A DNA stretch of 64,000 nt from Triatoma infestans (lineage: Eukaryota > Arthropoda > Insecta > Hemiptera > Reduviidae). The notes beneath the pieces are model-generated. The model did no database searches, was not told where the DNA came from, and saw only the letters and a list, made by a program, of their open reading frames with translations. The stretch covers positions 91,628-155,627 of the forward strand of contig JAAEAF010004368.1 of the NCBI GenBank assembly GCA_011037195.1. Reading direction: 5' to 3'. The first letter of the stretch is position 1. The number at the start of each line of letters is the position of its first letter. Below, in pieces: positions 12,013-22,432 of this stretch. The position numbers and the translations under genes were made by a program.

Positions 12013-12412
12013 TCGTAATGGAATTCGAATCATAATAGATTTATAGGATCCGAAGAGCGGAGAAACACAAAAATGAAGCAAAAAAGTTAGTTACTCCCCA
12101 CTTAGGGCAGACTAGAAAGGGACAGTTCAATTTATATAAATAGAGCGACACAGTACAGTTCAGAACAGTTTACGACCAGTTTTGTAACCAGTCAGCAACC
12201 TTCTCTCATTACTCAGCCAGTCTGTCTCATTATATTTCTCTCGCTACCTAACTTCTATTTTACTGTAAAGTCTTTGCAGTTTGTGTGTTCTATTCATTAT
12301 ACAGTGTTCAGCATACATTGTAGTTTATTTCTCAAAATCCATTCTCACTAAGTTCTCTCTTCTTCTCACCACCATTATAAATTGTAATAATTTATGAGGG
12401 TCAGTCCTAGTC
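12013..12412 (+). mobile_element. LTR-2, full unit with TATA box
   Basis: Landmarks shared by all LTR-2 copies: GAAGAGCGGAGAAACAC, then AGTTAGTTACTCC, the core promoter TATATAAATAGAGCGAC at about 12135-12151, TCTCTCGCTACCTAACTT, CAGTGTTCAGCAT and a pyrimidine-rich 3' part. The sequence after about 12403 (GGGTCAGTCCTAGTCAAAATT) continues to match the copy at 50.35 kb past its LTR end. Interpreted as an LTR of a retrotransposon, from the internal TATA box, TG..CA-type ends in the best copy, and dispersed solo copies. No TSD found here. Confidence 0.65.
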
Positions 12413-12424
12413 AAAATTAAATAG

Positions 12425-12503
12425 AATTAGCTCAGTCAGGATTAGCTCAGTGGATAACGCGTTGGCCTCCCTCGCGGAGGTCCGGGATTCGAGACCACTT
12501 TGT
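12425..12503 (+). mobile_element. tRNA-like SINE head between two LTR-2 units
   Basis: Contains a Pol III A-box-like TAGCTCAGTGG (12440-12450) and a B-box-like GGGATTCGAGACC about 35 bases later, with a strong hairpin CCTCC-CTCGC-GGAGG between them, resembling an anticodon arm. It lacks a complete acceptor stem, so it is not called a tRNA gene. A SINE 5' region or tRNA pseudogene is likelier. GAATTAGCTCAG just upstream partly repeats the A box. Confidence 0.55.
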
Positions 12504-12890
12504 GTGTTCTATCATTATACATGTTCAGCATATATTCTAGTTGTTGCTCTAAAGCCCTTTCTCTCTAATTCTCTCTCTCCTTCTCACATCCATTATAGAT
12601 CCGAATCATTAAAGATTCATGGGATTCAAAGAGCGAAGAAACACAAAAATGAATCAAAGTTAGTTACTCCCTACCTAGACCAGTCTGCCAGCCTTTCTAC
12701 TATCTTTTCAACACTCAGCCGGTCTGTCTCTTTATATTTTTCTCTCGCTACCTAATTTCTACTTTACTGTAAAGTCCTTGCAGTTTGTATGTTCTATTCT
12801 ACAGTGTTCAGCATATATTCTAGTTTACTTATCTAGTTTACTCTCTAATTCTCTCTCTCCTTCTCATATCCATTATACCAATTCCTCGAT
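12504..12890 (+). mobile_element. LTR-2, 3' part followed by a TATA-less unit
   Basis: Begins with the 3' half of an LTR-2 (TTTGTGTGTTCTATCATT...) and runs head-to-tail into another LTR-2 start (GATCCGAATCATTAAAG at about 12597). That unit lacks the ~80-bp segment holding the TATA box; the flanks join near CCAGTCTGCCAGCC. The same TATA-less second unit occurs at 21508-21790. Confidence 0.65.
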
Positions 12891-13153
12891 GTTTACCCAG
12901 AATCACATTATAAATAAAACTAATGTGGCTGTAGGTTTCATAAATCACTTCAGACATGATGTAAAGTAAGGTCTTACAAAAGAACAGGAACTCATTGATT
13001 TTACTGTTGAAAAGCGTGCTAATCTTTTGTGTAACAACTTATTGCACTATATTGCAACTGTTGCACTATATTCATGATTTAGTTATGATTCAGGTTAATT
13101 ATTTTGAAAAAGATTTGGAGGTTTTGTTCTTCACTTCCCTTCTTTTTTTTTTT
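12891..13153. other. Unassigned spacer
   Basis: Short AT-rich stretch between LTR-2 and Rep1k pieces. No gene or repeat recognised. Confidence 0.4.
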
Positions 13154-13320
13154 TTACTTTCTCTTATTACTGTAAGAGAGGATGTATTGTGATTTATCAA
13201 CTATTCGAAATTCTGTTTTCACCGAAAATACGTTTTGAAGTCCCCTGAAAAATGAATAACCTCGGGGAGCTCAAAATTGATATTCCATTTAGATAACAAT
13301 TCCGCAACTGAGTCCAAGTT
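13154..13320 (+). repeat. Rep1k 5' fragment
   Basis: Diverged 5' end only: TTACTTTCTCTTATTACTG, TTTTCACCGAAAATACG, then GATATTCCATTTAG. It stops before the first module. Confidence 0.6.
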
Positions 13321-13386
13321 TTTTTTTTTTTTTTCAAAATTTAACAATCGAAACTGTAACGTTACTGAATCTAGGTTTCATTTTTT

Positions 13387-13894
13387 TCCTTTCACTTACT
13401 CCTGGTAAGAAGAAGTATTGTTATCGTTTTCAAATTTTTGTTATCGAGTTTACACCGGAAATACACATTTTGAGGTTCCCTGGGTCCAAAAATGTGGTAT
13501 TTAGAAAAAGTTGTGAATGTGTGTGTGTGTGAACAGAATATCTTAAAAAAGAAAAGTTGAAGCAGGAAAACTCAAACTTAGTAATTCCCGTTTAAGTAAT
13601 ACCATGGGATCCTCCGATAGTAAGTTAGCTGCCAAATTCCTCAACCGAACGTACCAAATTTACTGAATTGTTTTCTCATTTTTGCGATTTTCTCCGAAAA
13701 TGGCATTAAGGATTCTCTGTAGAACAATAATTGTAAATAACGCATAGTAACAACTATAATTTTTATTTGAAACATTTCTCTTGGAAAATTCATTTAAGAG
13801 GGCTTCTGGGGGGAGGGGTGGGGTTATGTTTTCCTCTAAAGTGTTACTTTAGTTTATTATACAATTCTATCTACTAAATAATATTAATTAGAAT
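13387..13894 (+). repeat. Rep1k copy F, interrupted by a foldback element
   Basis: 5' end (TTTCACTTACTCCTGG) through the first module, including GGGGGGAGGGGTGGGG at about 13808. It breaks at about 13894. The 3' end expected for Rep1k reappears in decayed form at about 17005-17075, on the far side of the foldback at 13945-16953. This suggests that the foldback inserted into copy F. Confidence 0.7.
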
Positions 13895-14137
13895 TAAAGA
13901 TTTTCTCTATATAAATGCCGACGTTTTTAAACACTAATAAGAGTTGTAAGTTTTTTTTTATGTTGTTGCGAGATACTAGATTTTGATTGAATTAGCTCAT
14001 CCGTACTTCAATCTTTATAGTACTCTTTCAATACTTTGTGGACTACGCCACATATATAAAATTAACATATGTATAGCTAAAGACTCTAGATCTAAGAAAT
14101 GTTTTTTAACTAAATATTATGAGTTTATTGGAGAAAT

Positions 14138-14794
14138 AGTGCATAATGCACACCCTACGAGTCTGAAAGGGTTAAATGTTTCAAGTATTTGGGAGCCGTT
14201 CTCACTGAAAAAAATGTGGTGAGTATAGAAATAAAAGGAAGAATAGCTACAGCCAACAGGATTTTCTGGATGCTGAAAAATGTGTTCAGATTTAGAGAGC
14301 TATCTAAAGAGGCGAAATTGTTAGTATACAGAACCATATTGAGGCCAACAGTAACATACACCAGCGAGATATGGGTTCTCAGAAAAGATGATGAACGATT
14401 GCTGAACATTTGGAGAGAAAGATACTCCGGAAAATCTTTGGCCCAATAAGAGAAAGAGATCGGTACAGGATAAGGAAAAATGAAGAATTAAGAGAACTGT
14501 ACCAAGAGGAGGATTTGGTGGGTTGGATAAGATGAAGGAGGTTGAGATGGTTGGGGCACATTATGAGAATGGAGGAAACTAGGATACCTAAGAAATTGCT
14601 AGATAGGCACCCGGGAGAGGCAAGGAAGAAAGGAAGACCGAGGAAAAGATGGCTAGATGAGCCGAACAGGATATTAGGAGCCTGGGCGTAAGAAGATGGA
14701 GAAAAATCGCTTTGGTGAGAGAGGAGTGAGAGAGAGTGATTGAGGAGGCCAAGGTCCTTCGAGGACCGTAGTGCCAATATAGAAACAGAAGAAG
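14138..14794 (+). pseudogene. 5'-truncated RTE-like LINE (endonuclease-reverse transcriptase family), 3' end
   Basis: Frames encode the C-terminal part of a LINE reverse transcriptase: CFKYLGAVL, IEIKGRIATANRIF, AKLLVYRTILRPTVTY, then in another frame [31 protein letters not shown] and KKGRPRKRW. This region is typical of insect proteins annotated as endonuclease-reverse transcriptase; the exact clade is uncertain. At least two frameshifts. An exact 11-bp TSD ATTGGAGAAAT lies at 14127-14137 and 14795-14805. The 3' tail is short and purine-rich (ACAGAAGAAG). It inserted into the left arm of the foldback. Sister copies: 34871-35780 and 54388-54940. Confidence 0.9.
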
Positions 14795-15662
14795 ATTGGA
14801 GAAATTTTTGTGAGTGTTTAACATCAATTTCATTTTGTTCCATCAAATACAAAATGTCAGATCTTACATTTCTGCCTTATTCTATTTTGCTTTCTTTTTC
14901 AACAATGGAAAGAAAATGCTGAATCTTTTCTTTATAGCTCACATTAATTATATAAAACAGTAAACTTGCATTTTTTTATAAAAACATTTTTATTACATAA
15001 TTTGATAATTTATAAAATACCTACGAAAGGGGAAATTAGTAAAAAAATATTCTAAACTAGATTTTGTCATAGAAATAATTAGTTATATAATAATTAGCTA
15101 ATCACAGTATAGAAATGAAGATGTGGAAATGTGGGCGTGGTCAACATAATAATACTAAATATTTGATTGGCCTAACATATACCCTCACTTTTCACACCTT
15201 CACTTCTACACTGTGATTGGCTAATTATTTATAGTTAATTATTTCTATGAAAAAATCTAGTTTAGAATATTTTCTTACTAATTTTCCCTTTCGTAGGTTT
15301 TTTTTATAAATTATCAAATTATGCGATAAAGTAAGAATTTGTTAAAAAAAAAATGCAAAATATCAAGTGATTTCTTAACTTAAATACTGTTTTATAAAAT
15401 TAATGTGAGCTATAAAGGAAAAAAAAACTCAGAATTTTCATTCCATTGTTGAAAAAAAAAAGAAAAAAGCAAAATAGAATTAGGCAGAAATACAAGATCC
15501 GCCATTTTGTATTTGAGTCGTTTATACTAATGGAACAAAATAAAATTTATGTTAAACAGTACAAAAATTTCTACAAGGAACTCATTAATATTTAGTTAAA
15601 AAAAAAGTTTCTTAGGCCTAGCGTTTTTAGCTATACATTATATTAATTATTATGTATGTGGC

Positions 15663-16840
15663 ATGCCTGTTATAGAATTAAACAGGCAGGTTTTTGGCAG
15701 AGTAAGCGATATGGTCACTCTACCATTCATCGCGAGATGCTTTTGAAGGTTCCTGTTACAGGTTTTCCCTCTGATAGAATGTTGACGACTTTTGTTTTCC
15801 AGCATTCTTACAGTGTCAGGTTACCCTCTAGGGAAGATTGATCAGATTGGGTCCGTCTATCATGATACCTGATAATTACTTCCGGTGTTACACGGACGGT
15901 TCCAGAATGAATGGTAGATCTGGAGCTGCGGTCTATTTTGAGCCCGGAGATCATTTGACAGTATCTCTTGGTGAATGGACGGCGGTCTTCCAGACTGAGG
16001 TTTATGCTATTCTTTGTTGTGTTTCGGATGAGAGGGGACGTAACACTAACTTAAAAGGTGTTTGTATCTGCTCGGACAGCCAGGCTGCGTTGAGGGCGCC
16101 TGAGTTCATGTGTCTTCACTTCCAGGTTGGTGTTAGAATGTTCTAAAAGGCTGGAAGAGCTTTCTTCTCTGAAGGATGTGCTTCTAGAATGAGTGCCAGG
16201 TCACATGGGAATTTTTGGAAATGAGCAGGTGGATAGGTTTGCCAAATTAGGCGCCTCTCTTCCTTTCATTGGTCCCGAGCCTGCTGTTGGCGTATCTTCT
16301 GGTACATGTCTGTCAGGCTTCCAGACATGGACAGCTTCACAGCATTCATCCTTATGGATGAGCTCAGTTGGTTTTCGGCAGTCCAAAAATGCTCATCGGG
16401 AGTCTGGACAAAGCCATGAGTGAGTGATGCTGTGTTTTTCACGGAACACTCTCAGGCATCTGGTTGGATCTCTTACTGGACATTGTGGTTTAAGGAGACA
16501 TCTCTACGTAATGGGGCTCATGCCGGATCCATTTTGTAGAGTCTGTGAGACAGAGGAGGAAAACACCTATCCATCTTATGACTGATTGCTTGGGTTGTGA
16601 GGAAATTAGGTACAGGACCTTAGGTCGGAATAGGATGTTTGTGGAAGAGCTTAGGCTATTTCCGCTTAAGGTTATTGTCCGATTTATTCGGACTGCGGTG
16701 AATCTTAGATAGATTAGATCCGGGTCTGGATTTTTGTTATAGACCTGGCTTGTTGTTGTTTTTCTTGGGGTAGCTATATGAGCTCAGTGAGGCTTTGGAT
16801 AGCGTAGGGTTTCCCTCCCCGCAGACAAATAATAATAATA
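15663..16840 (+). pseudogene. 5'-truncated LINE-B with RNase H and zinc-knuckle remnants, (TAA)n tail
   Basis: Frames in order: CYRIKQAGFWQ.. (15656-15841), the RNase H N-half FRCYTDGSRMNGRSGAA..QTEVYAI..CSDSQAALRA (15838-16146), the RNase H C-half PGHMGIFGNEQVDRFAKLG (16193-16423), then LMPDPFCRVCETEEE at about 16510. Several frameshifts and stops; inactive. Ends with (TAA)n, as in I-type LINEs. An exact 11-bp TSD ATGTATGTGGC lies at 15652-15662 and 16841-16851, inside the right arm of the foldback. The closest sister is 58243-59773. The last ~60 bases (GGCTTTGGATAGCGTAGGG...) are shared with the SINE at 56.4 kb. Confidence 0.9.
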
Positions 16841-17004
16841 ATGTATGTGGCGCAGTCCATAATATATTGTAAGAGAACTATGAACATTGAAATCTACGCA
16901 TGAGCTAATTCAATGAAAATCTAGTTTCACGCAACAACATAAATAAAAAAAAAGGAATCGAATTAATTATTGGTTCAATTAAAAAAAATATATTAATATA
17001 TTAT

Positions 17005-17195
17005 TGGAGTTGTAACTATGTCATAAATTGGAATAACAGAAAGTCATTTGAGTGATTCACTGCAGATTATTTACAATAAAAACATCAACGGTTTTAAACA
17101 ATACTAAGAATTATAATTACGATTGAAAATTTGCCATATAAATAATTGGAATAAAGAGAAACTGGTATGAGTATTTCACAACAGATTATTTTGGT
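17005..17195 (+). repeat. Two decayed Rep1k 3' termini
   Basis: About 17020-17070 (CAGAAAGTCATTTGAGTG..CACTGCAGATTA) and 17150-17195 (GAGAAACTGGTATGAG..TTTCACAACAGATTA) each resemble the Rep1k 3' end. The first may be the displaced end of copy F. Confidence 0.5.
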
Positions 17196-17797
17196 TCAAA
17201 CAACGATTTTCTTTTGTTTTTGAAATATTCTGAAGTGGGAACTGAAGAGTTGAAGTGCCACTTCAGTGCAATCAATGAATTGATTAATTAATTTTTCAGA
17301 TTGAATAAATTAAATAAAAAAAAATTGTGTCAGATTTAAATTTTAAATACTTCATTAAAAAACAAAAATATTAATACAAAATCATGGTACACAGTTATAT
17401 TATATCAGATGAAAGACAAATTCGTAAATTAGATTCAGTGTTTATATATGGCTATATATTAACTCTTTGAATTAAATAATTCAAGATATAAGTTGAATTT
17501 ATACAGAAAATGAAAAGGGTTAAAATTAATTCGAATAAACAAGAAAACCAGCATGTAATAATCAAAAGAGAAATTCAAAGCAAAAGTTTAGAGTTTTACA
17601 TAGAAAACTTTTGAATGAAAATAAAGTTTTGAACAGACGCCAGTAAGTTACCTACCACAATGTAAACTAATATCTCCCTTCATTATGTCACATAATAAAG
17701 TTATTAAAATTTATTTTCTAAAAGTTTAATTTGTTATACAATATAGTTAGTTCAAGGTTTTTTTTATTTTTTTCTCGTTATACAATTTTGGAAAATA
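17196..17797. other. AT-rich unassigned sequence
   Basis: No gene, repeat or inverted structure recognised. Confidence 0.4.
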
Positions 17798-17809
17798 ATA
17801 TCGTATGTT

Positions 17810-19006
17810 GAGCCTCTAGTTATACTGAAGTTGTCACACCTGTGCGTCCCACTGACTTACAAATTTTCATGAAAAATCTTATAAATAAAAAATGGCAAAG
17901 TCAGTGGGACAGGACAAATGAAAAATTAAAAGAAATTAAGCCATGTGTGCGAAATGCTACAGTCGAGAACTTCCCGCGGCATGAATCAGTTATACTTACG
18001 AGGCTAAGGATTGGTCACACACGTGTGACACATGGGCACCTCCTTATTGGTGAAAGAAGACCGAGGTGCCCTCGATGCCGAGAAAGGCTGACGGTGGCAC
18101 ATGTGTTGGTAGGATGTCAGGCTCTGCGAACACAAAGGGGAGGAGCAGGCCTGCCATATGACAAGCGCGCTATTTTACAAGAGGGTTCTCCTTACACAAG
18201 GAGGCTATTTACTTATTTAAGATCTATAAATGTATATAATTCATACCCCTTGTGTGAATGAATAGTATGAATGAATCATTAGCATGAATGTATTTATTTG
18301 CGAAAATGTATTTATAAGCGTGAATGTATTTTATTGGTCTGAATATATTTATTGGCGAGAAAGTATTTATTTGGATGAATGTTTTTCTTTTAGTTGTTTC
18401 AATGTATTTATTGGCGAGAATGTTAGCATGAATGCTTAGAGTAGGTTATCAGGGGTTGAAAGAAAATTTATAAAAGTATTTCAACCCCATAGCTTTAAGT
18501 TAAACTTAATTTTAATAATTTAGGATGTGCAGGAACATTAGTTTAAAGTACTGCACATCTATGTTGTACAGTAAATAGCCTCTTTCACGATATTAGTGTA
18601 TTACAATTAATTATTAATTATAGATATCAATTTAATTGTTTTGTAAATAATACTCTTAATAAACACCTTTATTATATATAGCTTAATGAATAAATAGTAA
18701 TTTTTGTTACATTAGAGTCGACACCAGTTATTAATAAAATTGATTAAAAGTTATTAATAAGATAAGGGATGGCACAAACAATAATCCCACACTCTCCCTC
18801 GTCGCCTAGATCGATGATATAAGAGGGGATGTGTGGGTAGATCCTCGAATACCTGTGGCTCCACCCTGCCTTGCTGATCAAGGTGTTGTGTGTGGAAGCC
18901 ACACAGGTTAACCTGAGCCATCCCAGCTCGAGTGGCCATAGAACGAGAAAGCTTAAACGAGTGGAGGCGCTAATGACCATGACAGTCGATGCGCCGAAAA
19001 AAAAAA
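17810..19006 (+). pseudogene. 5'-truncated LINE-D, C-terminal coding region plus 3' UTR
   Basis: The 139-codon frame at 17842-18261 encodes MKNLINKKWQSQWDR.., VILTRLRIGHTRVTHGHLL, then CPRCRERLTVAHVLVGCQAL. The LTRLRIGHT..H and CxxC..HxxxxC pattern is characteristic of the region C-terminal to RNase H in jockey/I-group arthropod LINEs. This part is open, but RT and RNase H are missing. The long 3' UTR includes a degenerate ~18-bp minisatellite (18267-18430) and a GC-richer end (GCGCTAATGACCATGAC..GATGCGCC) followed by poly(A) at 18996-19007. A 12-bp TSD ATATCGTATGTT lies at 17798-17809 and 19007-19018. Confidence 0.88.
18267..18430 (+). repeat. Degenerate minisatellite in the LINE-D 3' UTR
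   Basis: About eight imperfect units of roughly 18 bp, consensus AATGTATTTATTGGCGAG, beginning just after the LINE stop codon. Confidence 0.75.
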
Positions 19007-19018
19007 ATATCGTATGTT

Positions 19019-19599
19019 CCCATAAAGTTAAAAAACATTTAAATCAAAACAAACTATGGTGCCGGTATATTATCAAGAATTATTTTTGTAGTATGAAACT
19101 TGTGATCAAATCCTCGAAAGCAGAGCTTTCATTAACCTCACAGATTCATTTATTTACAGCTACAGAAGTTATTTATTATGGAATGATAATGGAAATTAGA
19201 AATTATGCGGAGTTATTTTGGTTAAAGTAAAATAATGCCTATTTTTCTGGGCGGGTTTTTACGTCTAACTACTGTTCAGATGACAGTTGCTTTGCAGACA
19301 ACGGAGCTGTTTGGATTATAGGTGGCAATTAGCGCTCCCTGTGAAAATGAATAATGAAATGAACCCAGCGAGGCGGCTCGAATTGAATTCGTATTTGTCG
19401 CTATTCCACTCGCTATAGCTTCGAGTGTTATAGTTTGAACAGCAGTAGGTCTATTCCATCCAAAATATTGTTTGAAAGAATACTGAGTCCGAGCTGCTAG
19501 CAGGTTTTTGTTCCAAATGGAACCACATTGACTTTAAATTAAGTAATTATCAATCATATTACAGGTCAGTCTTTATTAAAACGGCATGTTCTTTCTAAT
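19019..19599. other. Unassigned, possibly unique sequence
   Basis: Includes a modestly GC-richer stretch at 19240-19520. No ORF of note and no repeat match within the window. It could be host intergenic DNA. Confidence 0.4.
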
Positions 19600-19663
19600 G
19601 TTTAACATTTTGTTATTAAGAAATTTGGTAAGGATCGGTCAAGAAAAAAAAACATTCAATTAT

Positions 19664-19701
19664 GCCAACGTTTCGACAGAGTTTTCTGTCTTTATCAAGG
19701 C
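19664..19701 (-). ncRNA. Hammerhead-like structured motif
   Basis: Minus strand: CCTTGATAA, one unpaired base, stem GACAG, loop AAAACT, stem CTGTC, then GAAAC and GTTGGC. Same order of blocks as at 21804-21837 and 49953-49990 but a different stem sequence. It resembles the hammerhead ribozyme core (CUGANGA-stem II-GAAA) except for an extra base before the stem and imperfect core bases. Activity is not claimed. Confidence 0.4.
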
Positions 19702-19864
19702 TTTAATATATAGAAGGTCGTGAAGATGTGGTGAAAGAATTTTTAAACATACACATTTGTTACATCGCAGAAACATAAAGAGGAAAATTAAAAGTTACTA
19801 GTGTCTTGTCTTAAATCACCTACAGAAAAATAATATATCTCATTTTTGTGTAGATGGTTTAAGA

Positions 19865-20574
19865 TGTAATGACATGGCAAAGTCATAGCAATGTCAAACC
19901 TTCACAGCAGATAACAAAGAAAGAATAATTTATAACTAGTGGCCTAGCCAGCTGCTATCTTCAAGACAAGGCCGCGGGCAAACAAACAAACCAAGGGTAA
20001 ATACCCTTACATCAAAGCAAGCACCGCTAAGGCTGGCCACTGACCTAAATCGGTGGTCACCAAACTAACCAAGGTTGCACAAGGTCGCACACTAGGACAG
20101 ATGTCTTGGTGTGAGTGTGGCCAACACTCAGATGTCTTGGTGTGAGTGGGGCCAACAACTAATATATAAACTCGCCCCATTGGAAGATGGGAGGATTATA
20201 CGATTATACTTCAATACGTCTTCGTTATTATACGAGCACTTTACGCGTCCCTATACAGTTTTTATTTTATACTTATTACCTTTAGTTGTGCATCTTAATC
20301 TTAATCATTCTAATTTATTAGTTATTTATCTTCTATTTATTTTTAAGTATTTCTTGTTAATAGTTACCTTTTTTTACGTTTAAATTATTGTTCAAATACA
20401 ATCTATTTTTTATAAAATCCGTATTAATACTTCGCGCACTAACTTCCAAATCTCTAACTAACTTCCCCCCTTTTCAAGACGTCTACTACATACCTCAGGA
20501 ATCACATTAAACGATTCCACTACATCTTGTAGTATCATGGTGGGATCAAATCGGACCAAAACGATTCCACTACA
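19865..20574 (+). mobile_element. Solo LTR-1
   Basis: 710 bp, starting TGTAATGACATGG and ending CCACTACA, matching 63193-63899 (707 bp) throughout. Contains a TATA-like AATATATAAACTCG at about 20159, and a near-tandem duplication CAGATGTCTTGGTGTGAG upstream of it. TG..CA ends support an LTR. The 4-bp flanks are AAGA and ATGA, an imperfect TSD. No internal coding region or second LTR, so solo. Confidence 0.8.
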
Positions 20575-20810
20575 ATGACAAGAAATTAGTAACTTTTATT
20601 TTTCTTTTTTATGTTTCTGCGATGTAATAAATGTGTATATTTGAAAATTCTTTCTCCACATCTTCACGACTTTCTATATATTAAAGACTGGAAACGCTGT
20701 CGAAACGTTGGCATAATTGAATGTTTTTTTCTTGACCGATCCTCACCAAATAATTTCTTCACAACATAATTCATTAACGGTCAACAAATTTTTTTAGTTT
20801 AACATTTTGT

Positions 20811-21130
20811 CAGTGTAATAGTGAATCTTCTTATACAAAAATATATCGCAGCAAAGATTTTTCATAATTTAAGTTTCAGGTTTCAGATAAATATGAAAAA
20901 ACATTTTCATATTTCTCTCAATAATAATTTAGAAAAAAATTATATTTAAATTACTTCACTATTTATTGGAATAGAGAATAATTAATGATTTTATAATCTA
21001 TATTTTCAATCGACTTAAATATTTTATGCCTATATACTCATAATTCTTTTCTATTATATTAACAAAGCCACATATTTTTTATACAGTGTGCATATAACAA
21101 AATATTTTTTGGATTTTATCTGTCCTACCA
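20811..21130. other. AT-rich unassigned spacer
   Basis: Very A/T-rich, no recognisable feature. Confidence 0.4.
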
Positions 21131-21132
21131 TA

Positions 21133-21790
21133 TGTAATGGGATAAGAATCATTAAAGGTTCATAGGAACCGAAGAGCGGAGAAACACAAAAATGAATAAA
21201 AAAAGTTAGTTACTCCACACCTAGGCCTGACTCGGAAGGAAGTCGTTCGATTCATATAAATAGAGCGACAGCAGTACAGTTCAGGAGTTTGACCAGTTTA
21301 TAATCTGTCATCAACCTTCTAATACCTTTTCATCACATAGCCAGGCTACCTCTTTATATATATATCTCGCTACCAAACTTCTATATGTATACTTGTAAAG
21401 TTCTTGCAGTTTGTATGTTCTATAATTATACATGTTCAGCATATATTCTAGTTATTTCTCTAAAACCCATTCTCTCTAATTCTCTTCCTTCTCACGTCCA
21501 TTATAGATCCAAATCATTAAAGATTCATAGGATTCGAAGAGCGGAGAAACACAAAAATGAATCAAAAAGTTAGTTACTCCTCACGTAGGCCAGTCAAGCG
21601 TCTGTACCCTCAAGCTTCTCATCACTTAGCCTATTTCTTTTATATATATCTCTCGCTACTTAACTTTTATATACTTGTAAAGTTCTTGCAGAGTGTGTGT
21701 GATCTTTCATTATACAGTGTTCAGCATATCATCTAGTTTATTTCTCTAAAATCCATTCTCTCTCTCCTTCTCATATACGTTATACATGGG
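21133..21790 (+). mobile_element. LTR-2 head-to-tail dimer, second unit TATA-less
   Basis: First unit 21133 to about 21507 has the full set of landmarks including CATATAAATAGAGCGAC (about 21256-21272). The second unit starts at GATCCAAATCATTAAAG (about 21508) and lacks the segment with the TATA box, as in the 12.5-12.9 kb locus. Both units carry GAAGAGCGGAGAAACAC and the TCTCTCGCTAC block. Confidence 0.7.
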
Positions 21791-21803
21791 CCTTTTTTAT
21801 TGG

Positions 21804-21837
21804 TTCTAACCGCTTTCGGATTTTCATCCATCGTCAG
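21804..21837 (-). ncRNA. Hammerhead-like structured motif
   Basis: Minus strand: CTGACGA, one base, stem GGAT, loop GAAA, stem ATCC, GAAAGCGGTT. The conserved boxes flank a stem that is fully paired but unrelated in sequence to the stems at the other two loci. Surrounding element not delimited. Confidence 0.4.
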
Positions 21838-21840
21838 AAT

Positions 21841-22432
21841 ATGGTTTACAATCAATTCGTGTAGAGAGATGAGTTCTACGGATCTTGATATGAGAAGATC
21901 ATAAGAACTCTGGTAAACTCTTCTTCCGGGGATCAGGGAACATAATGAGAAGATATTGTAAACTCTAATGGCCAACTTAATTACCTGTTACTGTTTCAAA
22001 GATATCAATTAGTTAAGTAGTTTAAATATAAAATGACGTTAGTAGCTGATAAGGAATAATATTGTTGTTTAATATTTATTGTTGTTGTTCCGTTATTGTT
22101 ATGATAGTAATAAAATGGCTAGCGAACGTGATGAATTTATTACTGTAAATCAGTATTTATATCTCGTAAACTAACTTAAAACGGTTGTAAAAAAAAAAAT
22201 TTAATACCTAACAATGATTTATAGTATTTTTTCAGTTTTCAATTTTTGTTGTTATCAAACTCGCCTGTGTTCTTATAAGCAAACGCAAACTGGTGTGTGA
22301 AAAACGCAGGTTCACATTTATTGAGTTTTTTAAACATAAAATACCAAAAAAAAAAAAATTACAATATAGGTTTTATGAGTTGTTCTTATAAATATATCGT
22401 AATTACTTGTTTCAGCAATAAGGAATTCGTAT
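21841..22432. other. Unassigned sequence
   Basis: No gene recognised. Low-complexity A/T tracts at about 22188 and 22348. Confidence 0.4.

Larger units (their letters stand above)
13945..16953. mobile_element. Large foldback (inverted-repeat) element carrying two LINE insertions
   Basis: The left arm (13945-14137, then 14795 to about 15180) is repeated in inverse order by the right arm (about 15190-15662, then 16841-16953). Paired landmarks: ATGTTGTTGCG with CGCAACAACAT; TAGCTCATCC with GCATGAGCTA; CATTTTGTTCCAT with ATGGAACAAAAT; CCTACGAAAGG with CCTTTCGTAGG. Without the two LINEs the element is about 1.15 kb, an almost pure palindrome. No ORF belongs to it. Its edges are given by where inverted identity stops; no TSD was recognised. 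Confidence 0.8.
19614..20796 (+). mobile_element. Foldback/Penelope-like candidate, copy 1, split by a solo LTR
   Basis: Left arm (19614-19864) and right arm (20575-20796) are inverted copies: AATTATGCCAACGTTTCG against CGAAACGTTGGCATAATT; GAAAGAATTTTTAAACATAC against GTATATTTGAAAATTCTTTC; AAAGTTACTAGTG against TTAGTAACTTTT. The right arm extends about 36 bp further than the left. A 14-bp direct repeat GTTTAACATTTTGT flanks it (19600-19613 and 20797-20810). Such a long TSD and one ragged end fit target-primed reverse transcription better than a cut-and-paste MITE. LTR-1 sits at the palindrome apex. A second copy, opposite orientation, is at 34542-35950. The Penelope-like label is inference. 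Confidence 0.7.

Noticed and set aside
12437..12500. A functional tRNA gene
   Set aside because: A- and B-box-like motifs exist, but I cannot fold a full acceptor stem or find a terminator, and the context is LTR-derived.
18267..18430. CRISPR-like array
   Set aside because: Units are adjacent without unique spacers, in a eukaryotic LINE 3' UTR; it is a minisatellite.
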